In this document: positions 1 through 9,583 of the stretch, one piece after another
Numbering within the stretch: the stretch's first letter is position 1
Layout: each line of letters starts with the position of its first letter
Source: Stereocaulon alpinum
Lineage: Eukaryota > Ascomycota > Lecanoromycetes > Lecanorales > Stereocaulaceae
Length of the DNA stretch: 12,817 bases
Direction: 5' to 3'
Assembly (NCBI GenBank): GCA_018257865.1
Contig: JAEUBA010000287.1
Span: 1 to 12,817 of the forward strand
Translations under genes and position numbers: made by a program
Notes under the pieces: generated by a model
What the model was told of the DNA's origin: nothing
Seen by the model: only the letters and a program-made list of their open reading frames with translations
Database searches by the model: none

Positions 1-2
1 TT

Positions 3-1037
3 ATTATAGATATACCCCCTACTAGGGACGTATATATAGGAAAAACTTATAATATAATCTTAGTCTTAGTAGATAAGCTTACGAAATATATAATATATAT
101 AGTAACTATAAAAGACTTAATAGTAAATAGCTTAATAGATATAATATAGAGGGAATTCCTCTTATTATAAGGTATAATATAAGAATTAATTACGGATTAA
201 GGCTCGCTGTTTACTAGTAAGTTCTAGATAACGCTTTACTAGTACTTAGGTACGAAGTATAAGCTTAGTACTACGTTCTACCCTTAGATAGATAGTTAGA
301 CTAAGAGGTAGAACTAAGTACTTAAATACTACCTATAAGTATACTATAACTATAAGTAGGATAATTAGCCGGAATTACTACTAATAGCGATATTCGTATA
401 TAATAATAGTATATACGTAAGTACTAAGCGAATACCGTAAGACCTACTAATAGGCTATACCGCAGATCTAGGAAGTACTCCTAAGGGTAGAAGCTTAGAA
501 GGGGAGGCGCTACTTACTATAGAGCGAGTAGAATAGTTACGTAAATCCTAATTATATTTAAAAGAGATATAGGAGTAAGCTACTAAGTAGTAAGTAAAGT
601 ATTATAATAGTAACTATAAAGCTATAACCTTTAAGGAGGGTAATAAAGTACTACTGCGAAGTATAAATATATATACCTTACGCCTAAAGAAGAAGCTTAA
701 TTATAGGTAACTAGGACTATTTAAGGTACTAGAGAAGATAGGTAAGTAAGCGTATAAATTAGAACTCCCTACCAAATATAGTAGGATTTATCTAGTATTC
801 TATATATTAATACTAAAGCCTTAGTATTTATAAGGCGACGACCTAGAGCCGTAAGCAGTCCTTATCGACGAAGAAGAGGAATAGGAAGTTAATAAGGTGC
901 TAGATAAGAGGACTAGTAATAGCTACCTTAAGTATCTTATTAAGTAGAAGGATACTTACCCTTATAAGGATTCGTAGGAACTAGTTAAGTTTCTTAGTAA
1001 TATAAAGGACTCTATTAGGGATTTTAAGCGAGTAAGT
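3..1037 (+). pseudogene. Element A: Ty3/gypsy chromovirus pol 3' end (integrase, chromodomain)
   Basis: Relic of the C-terminal part of a Ty3/gypsy polyprotein; integrase would join retrotransposon cDNA to the chromosome. It reads in frame 3 from the left window edge, so the upstream part (RT, RNase H) lies outside. The catalytic core has Asp at 9-11 (IIDIPPTR), Asp at 195-197 (ITD*GSLFTSKF) and, exactly 35 residues later, Lys at 303-305 where Ty3 integrases have Glu: a D-D-35-E layout with a G-to-A change. Further matches are LSTTFYP*IDS (about 260-293) and the core end near 370-410. The C-terminal region has KLELPTKYSRIYLVF (about 757-800). A chromodomain follows at roughly 870-1010, with the order EVNKVLDKR, YLKYLIK*KD and FLSNIKDS. 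Most of its many stops fit former Gln or Trp codons. It is certainly non-functional. It differs in sequence from elements B and C. Confidence 0.9.
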
Positions 1038-1269
1038 AAGTAAGTAACTATAGTATAGTAAGACCCTAAGTTATAAGTAAATAAAAGATAAGATAGGCTA
1101 TAAAAGAGGGGATAGCTAGTAACTTAAAATAAGGCCTATAAGTAAATCTATTAGCCCTAAAGGGTATAACTACCTAATTACGTAAAAAGTATATACGAGA
1201 ATTAAAAAGAGCCTTATAGGGCGAAAGCTAATTAGTAGTAGTAAGCGCCGTAAGGAAAAAGTAGAGGGC
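1038..1269 (+). other. Element A 3' flank with purine tract; no gene
   Basis: This stretch follows the chromodomain of element A and carries no recognisable protein. At 1101-1112 lies a purine run (AAAAGAGGGGA core) followed by tagctagtaac. That is the position and look of a polypurine tract just before a 3' LTR whose first TG has become TA. I could not find the far end of such an LTR, and the DNA beyond 1270 gives coding-like minus-strand translations instead, so the LTR reading is weak. The bases just after the chromodomain could still belong to the end of the polyprotein. Confidence 0.3.
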
Positions 1270-2050
1270 TATAAGGCCTAAGTACCTAAGTATAACTACT
1301 TAGTATTAGCACGCCTAATCTATATAGGCCTAAACGGAGTAATAACTTACCCTAAACGCTTAACCCCGAAGGGCTAGTAGGCGCCGCTGTAAGACGGGTA
1401 GGGGGTAGGATAGGTATAGGTAGGGTAGGAGGTAGGGGATAAGTAATAATAAGCGTAGCTATACTCGTTAGCTAAGCTATACTAAGTATATAAAGCCGAA
1501 TAATTCTTACCTTCCTAAGCCTAAAGGGCTACGCGAACTTCTAGGCTAGTAGTAGCCGAAAATATAGTAAGGGCGAATAAAGTAGGCGTAATATTAGGTT
1601 TATAGGGGTACCCCCCCTATAAGTACCTACTATATTTACGTCGGCGGCTACCCTTACTTAGTTAAACGTATATAGCGTCTAAGATTTAGGTAATAGCCTA
1701 TATATAACGTAAGCAAGCGCGAGCTATAGATACCTTAATATAATTCCTTATATTCTCCCCCTCTTACCAGATACGGAATACTTACTAGGAGGGGTAGAGC
1801 CCTAGCTTAGCAGTAGCGGAGCTAGCGGAGCGGGAGGAGGAGGTAGTAGCGATATAAGAGCCCCTATAATAGGAGGCGGTTATAAGGTAGGAGAAGAGGC
1901 GGCCCTAGGCGAAGTAGGAGATAAGGAGGCGGCCTTAGTTAAGGGAGAAGCTACTATACCTACTATTAGCCTAACTTCGCGTTCTCCCTTACTTATTAGT
2001 TAATTGCGTACGCAGCGAAGGTAGGAAGCGCCCTAAAGGGCTATAGTAGC
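1270..2050 (-). pseudogene. Unassigned coding-like relic, minus strand
   Basis: I do not recognise this. On the minus strand, about 1810-2010 reads as an S/P/A-rich low-complexity segment with one stop in about 55 codons (for example AASLSPTSPRAASSPTL). Continuing leftward in a neighbouring frame comes a helical-looking stretch (IKVSIARACLRYI) and then a Tyr/Pro/Ser-rich stretch (SPTSYPTYTYPTPYPSYSG, near 1380-1440). A disordered head followed by a helical part would suit a retrotransposon gag or a host gene. The frame change near 1770 is not explained by RIP and could be an intron, an indel or a chance reading. The plus strand also gives an open stretch at 1806-2009 in frame 3 and an Arg/Glu-rich reading in frame 1, so strand and frame are uncertain. 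If element A's 3' LTR is present, it must overlap this region. Confidence 0.22.
1396..1438 (+). repeat. G-rich GGTAGGG-type imperfect tandem stretch
   Basis: About 43 bases made of G-runs separated by TA-containing spacers (gggta, ggggg, taggataggta, taggg, aggta, gggg). Four runs of three or more Gs sit on one strand, so a G-quadruplex is conceivable, though one spacer is long. It is not a telomere array: the unit is irregular and is not TTAGGG. On the minus strand it underlies the Pro/Tyr-rich reading noted for 1270-2050, so it may simply be a low-complexity coding repeat. Confidence 0.4.
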
Positions 2051-2604
2051 GAGGGGTTAATGGTGATAGCACTACTAATATTATTAATATATTCCTTCTA
2101 TAGTTACGTAAGTATTTAAGAGTTAAAAAGAAAGTAGCAGTCTAAGGCGGTATTAGGAGATTCGTAAGATCGCTATATTAGGCTATAATACTTAACTAAC
2201 TAAGATTAATATACTAGATTCGAATACCTTAATAAGTAAGCTACCCTACTACCGTAAAAATATTAAGCTGCTGCAGTAATACTGCTAATACCGACGCTTA
2301 ATAATACGTAAGGATTAGGAGATAAGTACTTACTATTATTAGAAGCTTAATATTACTTACTAGTAGGAAGAAGACTAGACGAATTACTATAAGGTTTAGC
2401 TAGTACGGAACGCGCTACTACGTTCGCCACCTTAAAAGTAAAGTAATTCGCGAAACGCGCTACTATTCCGTAATATACTACTACTTTATACTAAGTTATA
2501 ATACCTATATTACTAGGGTCGTAAGCTCTATAGGTATTAGGCCTATAAGTAGTAATATTACTACTACTAGGTTAACCTATAATAAGGCTTAGGGACTAAA
2601 CCTC
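2051..2604 (-). pseudogene. Unassigned minus-strand coding-like relic with a 45-codon open stretch
   Basis: I do not recognise this. On the minus strand one frame is open for 45 codons, from 2490 down to 2356, between a TAG at 2491-2493 and a TAA at 2353-2355. It includes ARFANYFTFKVANVVARS and a Ser-rich NSSSLLPTS. The same frame carries on with few stops to about 2140 (VLLSVGISSITAAA; YESPNTALDCYF). In DNA where stops come roughly every ten codons, this length stands out. Plus-strand frame 2 over the same bases also reads as plausible protein (VGRRLDELL, near 2370-2395). The direction is therefore not certain and no family can be named. Two 12-base direct repeats (aacgcgctacta) lie at 2409-2420 and 2454-2465. 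Confidence 0.22.
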
Positions 2605-2620
2605 CTAAGGGGGAGGATAG

Positions 2621-2985
2621 TTATAAGGCGGAAGGCGAATATTAGTGCTAGGCCTAGTATACTTAGTAGGTTTCTAGTATATTAGGCGAAGTTCCTAGCA
2701 CGCTTAATAAGCGGGCTTAGCTAGGGACTTAAAGAATCGCGTACGCCTCGAATTCCTTCTTACCTCCTTAGTTATTAGCTCTACTAGTAATCTATAAATT
2801 ATACTCGCACTTACCTATCTATTAACCCTATAATAGTAATTGCGTGCCTAGCCGCTACGTAGCTCTATATAAAAAGAGGACTTACTACCTTACAGCCGGT
2901 AGCTTTATTAAGCTCTTCGATTTCTAATCTTTATTTAAGAAGTTCCTAATCTTAATCTATTAACCTACTCCTATACCTATAGGAC
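2621..2985 (+). mobile_element. LTR/leader-like region upstream of element B gag
   Basis: The region between a purine-rich tract (about 2608-2620, aagggggagga) and the start of the element B gag reading. It carries a good TATA motif at 2865-2875, and then about 110 bases before recognisable gag, as expected for the U3-R-U5 and leader of an LTR retrotransposon. A start near 2621 (tagttataagg, with TG changed to TA) is a guess from the adjacent purine tract. I see no similarity by eye to the LTR-like segment at 9250-9496, so the two cannot simply be called the LTR pair of one element. No primer-binding site was identified with confidence. Confidence 0.35.
2865..2875 (+). promoter_or_regulatory. 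TATA-box-like motif of element B LTR
   Basis: The motif tatataaaaag lies about 125 bases upstream of the recognisable gag frame, a typical distance for an LTR promoter with transcription starting 25-35 bases downstream (near 2900). In DNA this rich in TA, chance TATA matches are common. The call rests on position as much as on sequence. Confidence 0.35.
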
Positions 2986-4709
2986 TAGACTATCGATCGA
3001 AGTACTTTAAGGAAAGCTGTAGCTAATTTCGAAATAGTAACTTCGTCCTCGTCTTTAGGAAAGAGACCTGCTACTTTTAGTTCGAATAGTACTCTATCAG
3101 CTGCTAGCTCCCCCTCTATAGGTAATATACCTCCTATAGCCCCTACTTTAAGTCTCCCTACTTCTACTTCCCCGTAAAGTAACCCCTCTACTAGAGCTAT
3201 CTTAGCGGACGAAGCTATCTTTAGGTAGCCTATTAGTCTAGTAAATAATATACCTTCTAGAAGCTATAGGCCTAACCCTACCGCTAGAGGCGGTGAAAGT
3301 TTAAGTTTAAATTAATATCCTAATAACGACGAAGATCTACGAGAAGCTGGTATTAACTAAAGATAATAGGTAGCCTTATAACGCCTTTTTAGTAGGCTAC
3401 TAAGTAGCCCTAGAGGAACTCTAGACCCTACCCCCCTAGGGGGTAATAATAATACTGCTAGGAATTACCGGTAATAGAATATAAAGCTAGGATTTTTTAA
3501 TAATAATTATAGCGGTAAGACGGTATACTCTAGAGGAGCTACTATTAAATATATTAATAGCTAAGCTATCTTTCGTAATATCTATTTATTCCTAAAGCGA
3601 GTAAAAGATCTCGCTGCTATAAGAGGTGCTATTATTAGGGAGAACCTTAAGATATTACTTCTAGGAAGTACTATAGATTAGTAGCTAGAAGAGCTTTCAG
3701 CGCTAGAGAAACGTCTTATTAAGTATAGTACTAATAATACTAATCTTAGCGAATAGATAAGACTACTCCTTAACTGCTTTAGTATACTACCTAATATCGC
3801 TATTAATACTATTCTAAAAGAACGTTATACTTTTCGAGATACTACTACCTAAAGGGAACCTTATAAGTATATATAGAGGATCCTTAGATTAGCTAAAGAT
3901 ACTAGGTTAGTAAATACTCGAAATCTTATTAATATTATCTATAATAGTATTAATTTAGAACTTCGAAGAGATATTACTAAGCTAGATAATACTATAATAA
4001 TTAATTTATTCCTTAAAGCTATTAATAGATATAAGTACGAATAGTAGGAGTACGCCGTAAGGCGCCCGAAAAATAATTCGAATACTTCCGTAGGAATATA
4101 TTAGGGAAATTAATAAGGCCGATTTTAAGATAATAGTAGAGGTAACTATTAATTTTAACCTCGTTATAACTAGGTATATAGTTAGTAACCTTTAGGTCGT
4201 TAACTATTTAGCTATAGATAGTAATCCCCTTTTAGTAGTACTAGACCTTACGCTTAAAACCTTTCGCAGCGTCCTTATTTACTAAATACTTACTCTACTC
4301 TATAATAGGTATACGGCTAGTAATTAGACTTCTGGTAGTAGGTACCTCCTTTACCTACTCCTTAGTAGCTATTATAAATTAGCGGCCCCTAAAATACGTT
4401 AGGTTCTACGATATCATCGAACTATCCGGTAAATTAAGGATACGGAAACTAAAATCGGTTCTAGCGAAATAATTAAAGATTTCTAAATAGAAATCGCTAG
4501 CAGCCGAATAGGACTTTCTATTAGAAGGTAATTACTTACTAGGCTATAGTAGAGGATACTAAGGAAGAATAATAATAACTACCTAATACTAAAGAAGGTT
4601 CGGCTTATTATTCTAATAATTAAGAGGAGGATACCTACTCTTATAGCGGGTAGGATAATTATAGAACGAGTTCTTTTACTCCAGCTAAGATACTTAGCTA
4701 GATAAATAG
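2986..4709 (+). pseudogene. Element B gag relic (Ty3/gypsy capsid-like protein)
   Basis: Relic of the structural Gag protein that would package retrotransposon RNA. It reads in frame 1. An N-terminal Ser/Thr/Pro-rich tail occupies about 3001-3190 (VTSSSSLGKRPATFSSN; IAPTLSLPTSTSP). A linker includes GTLDPTPLGGNNN (about 3418-3456) and a short LGFF block near 3490. The helical capsid core lies at about 3540-4040, with ELSALEKRLIKYS, INTILKERYTFRD, RILRLAKDTRLVNTRN and NSINLELRRDITK. The C-terminal part (about 4070-4700) is rich in Asn, Arg and stops that probably were Gln. The initiator ATG is lost; a start just before 3001 is inferred from where the reading becomes protein-like. Stops occur throughout and mostly fit former CAA/CAG or TGG. 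Pol follows in frame 3, not frame 1. Family assignment rests on the capsid-core pattern and on the downstream pol. Confidence 0.8.
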
Positions 4710-7700
4710 TTTATAGGTTTTATTAGCGTTAAAGCTTACTACCGTTACTATAATAATTTATTCCCCTCGAAAAATAAACTCTATAAGTATTTACGGGGTA
4801 GTTATAGTAAAAATACTAGTAAGAATTCTAGTAGTAGGAATTCTAGCCTAGTATATAAGAGGGAGAGTTCTATTAAGTAGAAACTTAAGACTATTAGTAT
4901 TAATTTAGCTACCCTAGAATAACTACCGCCTTCTATCCTTCCTCTATTAACGCCGCTAGATATAGTCGAATCTACTATCTTAATAAAGGAGCTTAGTAAT
5001 AGGTTTGCTTTCCGCAGCTAGATATATACCAAAATTTTAGTAAGACTTATACCTAATACCGCTAACACTAAAGTATATATTAACTCTAGGTATAGAGTTA
5101 CTCTTATTAACTAATTATAGCTACTATCCCTACTTCTAGGAGTTAAAATTTCGAGGATAGCTTCTCCCTTAAAGGTCTAGGGCTTTGGTACTTCTAAATA
5201 TAAGACTTTCGAATATATTACTATCCTACTATACCTTCCTACTCTCTAAAAGGATACTAGTAAAGATGTCCTAATATACTTCTATAGGGAAGTCTATATT
5301 ATTAATAATTTAAGAGCTAAAATACTAATTAGTAATAATATCCTCGGTCCTAAAAAGATTATTATTAATATCGCTAGCTAGAAAGTTTATATTAGTAGCT
5401 ATAACGCCTTCGCTTTAGTTATAGCCTATTAACGAGGTTCCTTTATTCGAAAGTATATTTAAGTTAAGAAGGCTTTTATTATTCTACCTTAAGTTAAGGC
5501 TATAGTCCCTATAACGCCCCTTATACTACCTAAAGATAGGGACTTCTTATTCGAACCTACGGTATAAGGTAACCTTATAATATATATCTATTTAGTAGAC
5601 TATAATACTTCTGGGATTCTAGTACGAAATAACTTAGATTCCCTAGTATAAATTCCCCGAAAAGTACGTTTAGGAAACGTTACTAAAATAGACTATAATA
5701 ATTATTTCTAAGCTAACGTCGAAGCTAATTTCGCTACGGTGCCTTCGCAGCTTCTAGAACGCACGTTAGCCCCTAATTTCTAAAGCTCTAAAGCTATAAA
5801 CGCGAGAGTAGACGTAGCTATACCTATTCCTAGTAAGGTACGCTGCTCTAATAGTATTATACTATTCGGTAATAACGACGCCGTCGCCGCCCTAGTATAG
5901 CTAGCTGAAGATTTTCCTACCTTATAGGTCGATAATAGCTTTGCTAGCGTTCCGGAGGAAGAATAGATAAGAATTTCGCTGCGGAATAACTAGTAGACTA
6001 AAATCTTAGGGAAAGCTAAAGTATACCCTCTTAGTATTTAAGACCGTTAAGTGGTTAATAAAACTTTTAACGAATTATACTAATAAAGTAGACTTAACTA
6101 GACTAAGGAACCTACCCCTTTCTCCTACCTAGTCTTCGTCGTTTAGAAGACTCTACTAGATAGTACTAAAAAGGGCTATACTATAGTAGATATTTATAGT
6201 CTAAATAGTTTAATTATCCCTAACATATATCTAGTCCCCCTATAAGCCGAAATTATTAGTAGTCTAGTTAGATATTCTTATATCTTAGTACTTAATATAT
6301 CTTCTTTCTTTTACTAATAGAGGGTATATCTAAAGGATAGATATATACTAACCGTTATTACCTACCGTAGGTAGGAAACATTTAATATTCCGGTTATAGG
6401 GTATATAAATAATATTATATATATTTAATACTAGATTAATAAGATTCTTCGCCTAGTTAAGTATACTTATATATATATTAATAATATTATTACTAGTACT
6501 AGGTCTTTCTAATAGTACCTAAGGGATCTTTAAGAACTTTTTTAGCTTTTCGTTAACTATAATATTTCTATTTCGCCTACTAAGACGTATCTAGGGTACC
6601 CTAATATTAATCTACTAGGTTAACGTATTAATTCCCTTAGACTAACCTTATCTAAAGATAAGCTTCGTACTATTAGTAGGCTTTAGTATCCTAATACTCT
6701 TAGGGCGCTAGAGTACTACTTAGGACTTACTAAGTACCTCTAATAGTACGTCTACTACTATACTTAGCTAGTAAAGCCTCTATAGGAACTAAAGATAGCC
6801 CTCCTAAAGGAATCTCCTAGCAACGCTAGTAGGGCTTATAAGCGATATTCGTCTACTAAGTAGCTCCCTCCCCCGCTTCTAGCGGAGCTCGCTTCCTTTA
6901 AAGAGCTTTAAAAGGTAATATTATAGCTATTTATACTAGTATATTTCAATCCTACTAAAACTCTCTAAATTAATCTTAATACTTCTAAGGAATTTAGGTT
7001 CGGTGCAGTAGTTTTTTATATAAAAGAATTCGAAAATTAAGAAGGTAAATAGCCTACGCGGTCTATAATATAGCTAATCCTATTCCTCTCTCGCCTACTA
7101 ATAATAGCGGAGCAGAACTACTAGCTAACTAAGTTAGAAATAACCGGCTTTATCTAAGTAATTAAAAAGGTACGCTATATAGTAGAATCTTTAAAAAACT
7201 TAGTTAGAGTCTAAATAGACTATTCCGCTATTTTAGATATCTTTAAGCAAAGCTCTATTATATCTACTATATCTACTATACGTATAAACGTTCGCTTAGT
7301 ATATACTTTATAATTCCTTCGATAATTCCGTCTCGACGTAACCTATAAGCCTAGGAAGGAATATATTCTACCTAATATATTATCTAAGCTAGCTAGCTAT
7401 ACGCCTTTAGTACTCCCTAATAATTATTTAGAATTAGATATACTCTTCGCTATAACCCTAGTTAATATAAATAAGGAGTTTTATAACCGTTTAGTTACTA
7501 GCTACTAGATTAATACCTTCTAGAAACGCACTCTAGTATAGATTAATACTAATAATACTCTTAGTATAGACGCCGTACCCTTACCTTTTATTAGAGGGGA
7601 ATATCTACCTACTTATAAAGTAGATCCTTACTTTAGACCTCGCCCTAGCGTCGCTTTAACGGAAACTTCGACGGAAACGACTAGCAACTTCCCCCTTGCT

Positions 7701-9258
7701 AAAGTATCTAATATAGTTCCTAATCTTAGCAAAAAGCCTAGTCTAATATTCTATATTAATTATATTATTAGGTTTTAATACTTATATATTCCTTTAAGTC
7801 TTATTAAAGATATCCTAATAATTATATATAGTAATAGCCACCCTAGATTTTAAAGATATTATAAAATTATAGTATCCTCTTAGTATATTTATTAACTCAT
7901 TAAGTGCCTGCGTAACTTTATTAGATATTACCCTAAATACCTTATTCTATAGACCCGTTACTACGCACCGTATAATAGCCTAAATCTAATTACTTCGCCG
8001 CCTATTCCTTTCTATACTATAATAATCGATTTTATTCTAGCACTACCCCTTTCTAAAAAGGACCTTAATATAGCTATATTAGTTACTAATAAATTTACGA
8101 AGCGTATAACCTTTATACTAAGCAAATTAACTTAGGGTATAAAAGAATAGGCAGTAACTCTACTAGATAGACTTAATATTACTAACTAGGGACTCCTAAA
8201 AGTAATAATTTCTAACCGTAATAGGAAGTTCCTTTTAGAATTCTAGACTACTATCTTTAAGAGGCTAGGTATTAGCTTACTCTATTCTACCGCCTATTAC
8301 CCTTAAATAGATAGCAGCAGTAAGCGGATAAACTAAACTATAGAAATCGCCTTAAGATTCTATATATATAGCCTTAATAAACCTTCTAAATAGCCGGAGG
8401 TCTTACCCCGTATCTAAGTATTTCTTAATAATTCTTTAGTATTTAGACTAATACTTAATAAAGTAGCCTATAGGTTTACTCCTAATAAGCTATTAGACCT
8501 TATTATAATATCGTCAGCGCTAAATTATTTCTTAGCTAGGATAATAGCCTCCGACGCTATCGCTTTCGCCTAGATATCGAATAAGTTTTACTATAACCGA
8601 AAGTATTAGCCTATATTTCTTAAAGTCGGAGACTAGGCACTGCTACGCCTCTATAAGGGGTATTCTATTCTATTAACTCTTAGTATTACTACTAAATTAT
8701 CGCAGCAGTACGTCGGTCTATTTAAAGTTATTAAAAGGGTAGGATATTTAGCCTATTATCTAGCCGTACCTAAAGACTAGAAGGTATATCTAGTATTTAT
8801 AATAGTATAGCTAGAGCCTACCCCTCCGCTATTAGATAACCCTTATTAACGTCCCTAGCCTACGCACCCCTAAGCGGTCTCCGCTAATAGTTAAGATTAT
8901 AACATAGAGCAGCTGCTAAATAAGAGGGTAATTCGTAAAGGCTAAGGCCTTACTACAGAATATCTACTAAGATAGAAAGGGTATAGGCTAGAATTCGATT
9001 AATAGTATAATTTAAAAGATCTATAAGATATATTAGAACTCGTCGAAGAGTACGAAGAGGAAGTACGCTAGATTAGTCCCTCTAGGCGTCGCTTAGACTT
9101 TCCTATAGTAGGAAACGCCGCAGCTCCGCTACCTCCTAAGCGGCCTCGTAGCAGGCTAAAGAAGGATAGGTCTTAGTTTCGCGATAGCTATTTATATATA
9201 TACTATACCGGCCTAGAAGCCGGTTATCTTTTATTATCTATAGGGAGGTTATTACGAT
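4710..9258 (+). pseudogene. Element B pol relic (zinc finger, PR, RT, RNase H, integrase, chromodomain)
   Basis: Nearly full-length Ty3/gypsy chromovirus polyprotein relic, all in frame 3. In order: a C2H2-finger-like block at 4734-4812 whose ligand positions are Tyr; an aspartic protease with its active-site triplet now Asn-Ser-Arg at 5082-5090 (INSRYRVTL); reverse transcriptase at about 6040-6780, with the catalytic YxDD box now YINN at 6402-6413 and ISPTKTYLGYPN at about 6560-6600; RNase H at about 6957-7370 (INLNTSKEF, DYSAILDIF); an HHCC zinc domain at about 7839-7940, where His-Cys-Pro-x-Cys reads YYPKY; an integrase core with Asp at 8028-8030, Asn for Asp at 8214-8216 and Lys for Glu at 8322-8324, again exactly 35 residues apart; and a chromodomain at about 8916-9060. 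The domain order with integrase last defines Ty3/gypsy rather than Copia. Every catalytic change listed fits RIP. Its stop near 9257 may itself be a mutated codon. Confidence 0.92.
9237..9249 (+). other. Polypurine-tract-like site of element B
   Basis: A short purine run (tagggagg) lies at the end of the pol reading and directly before ttattacgatattcc, which would be a LTR start with TG changed to TA. Such a tract primes plus-strand DNA synthesis in LTR retrotransposons. The run is short and the LTR beginning is inferred. Confidence 0.4.
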
Positions 9259-9496
9259 ATTCCTAGTATAAAAGTAGGAATAGTATACTATAGCGCCTAC
9301 TTACCTACTTACCTACCTCCTATAGGCAGTACTGCTTACCTACTTACTATAGGTAGTACTGCTTGCCTACTTCCTAGAGGTAGGTACTACTAAGCAGTAG
9401 TAGATAATCCTCTTGAGAGTAGAAGAATACTAATACCTTTTACTATATCTATAAAAGCTATACAATATATAGGATCTGCCTATACTACTTAACAAC
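9250..9496 (+). mobile_element. LTR-like segment at 3' end of element B
   Basis: About 247 bases between the polypurine-like site and a TTAACA end at about 9491-9496, after which element C sequence begins. It has a TATA-like motif near 9449-9459 (tctataaaagc), a 27-bp tandem repeat, and no protein reading. It keeps about nine CA/TG dinucleotides in roughly 196 bases (9301-9496), far more than its flanks. Position and ends suggest the 3' LTR of element B. It has no visible partner upstream of gag, so it could instead be a solo LTR or belong to a later insertion. The boundaries are approximate. Confidence 0.5.
9320..9373 (+). repeat. Two 27-bp tandem units within the LTR-like segment
   Basis: Unit 1 is 9320-9346 and unit 2 is 9347-9373. 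They match at 24 of 27 positions. Two of the three differences are the RIP kind: gCAg versus gTAg at unit position 8, and ttGcc versus ttAcc at unit position 19. A degenerate third copy may follow at 9374-9400, and short cctactta repeats precede unit 1 at about 9295-9318. The units contain the palindromic core agtact. Direct repeats like this are common in LTR U3 regions. Confidence 0.75.
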
Positions 9497-9583
9497 TTAT
9501 AAGCTATTAATAATTAGGCTAAATCCTTTTCTATAAAGAAGGGTTTATTATTATAGTACTATCTCTAAAGTAAGGTATAAACT

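Noticed and set aside
1601..1621. Palindrome around ggggtacccc, and a similar CCCCCTAGGGGG palindrome at 3431-3443
   Set aside because: Short perfect palindromes with C/G runs; the second lies inside the gag relic. No loop, U-tract or partner repeat suggests a terminator or regulatory hairpin.
1113..1785. A 3' LTR of element A starting after the purine tract at 1101-1112
   Set aside because: No matching 5' copy is in the window, the far end is not recognisable, and the minus strand gives coding-like readings in the same place.
2060..2110. ATG at 2060-2062 as a gene start
   Set aside because: The frame that follows (GTGATAGC...) closes at once in that reading, and no conserved protein follows.
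5266..5268. ATG at 5266-5268 as a start
   Set aside because: It falls inside the protease part of the element B pol relic and is out of the pol frame.
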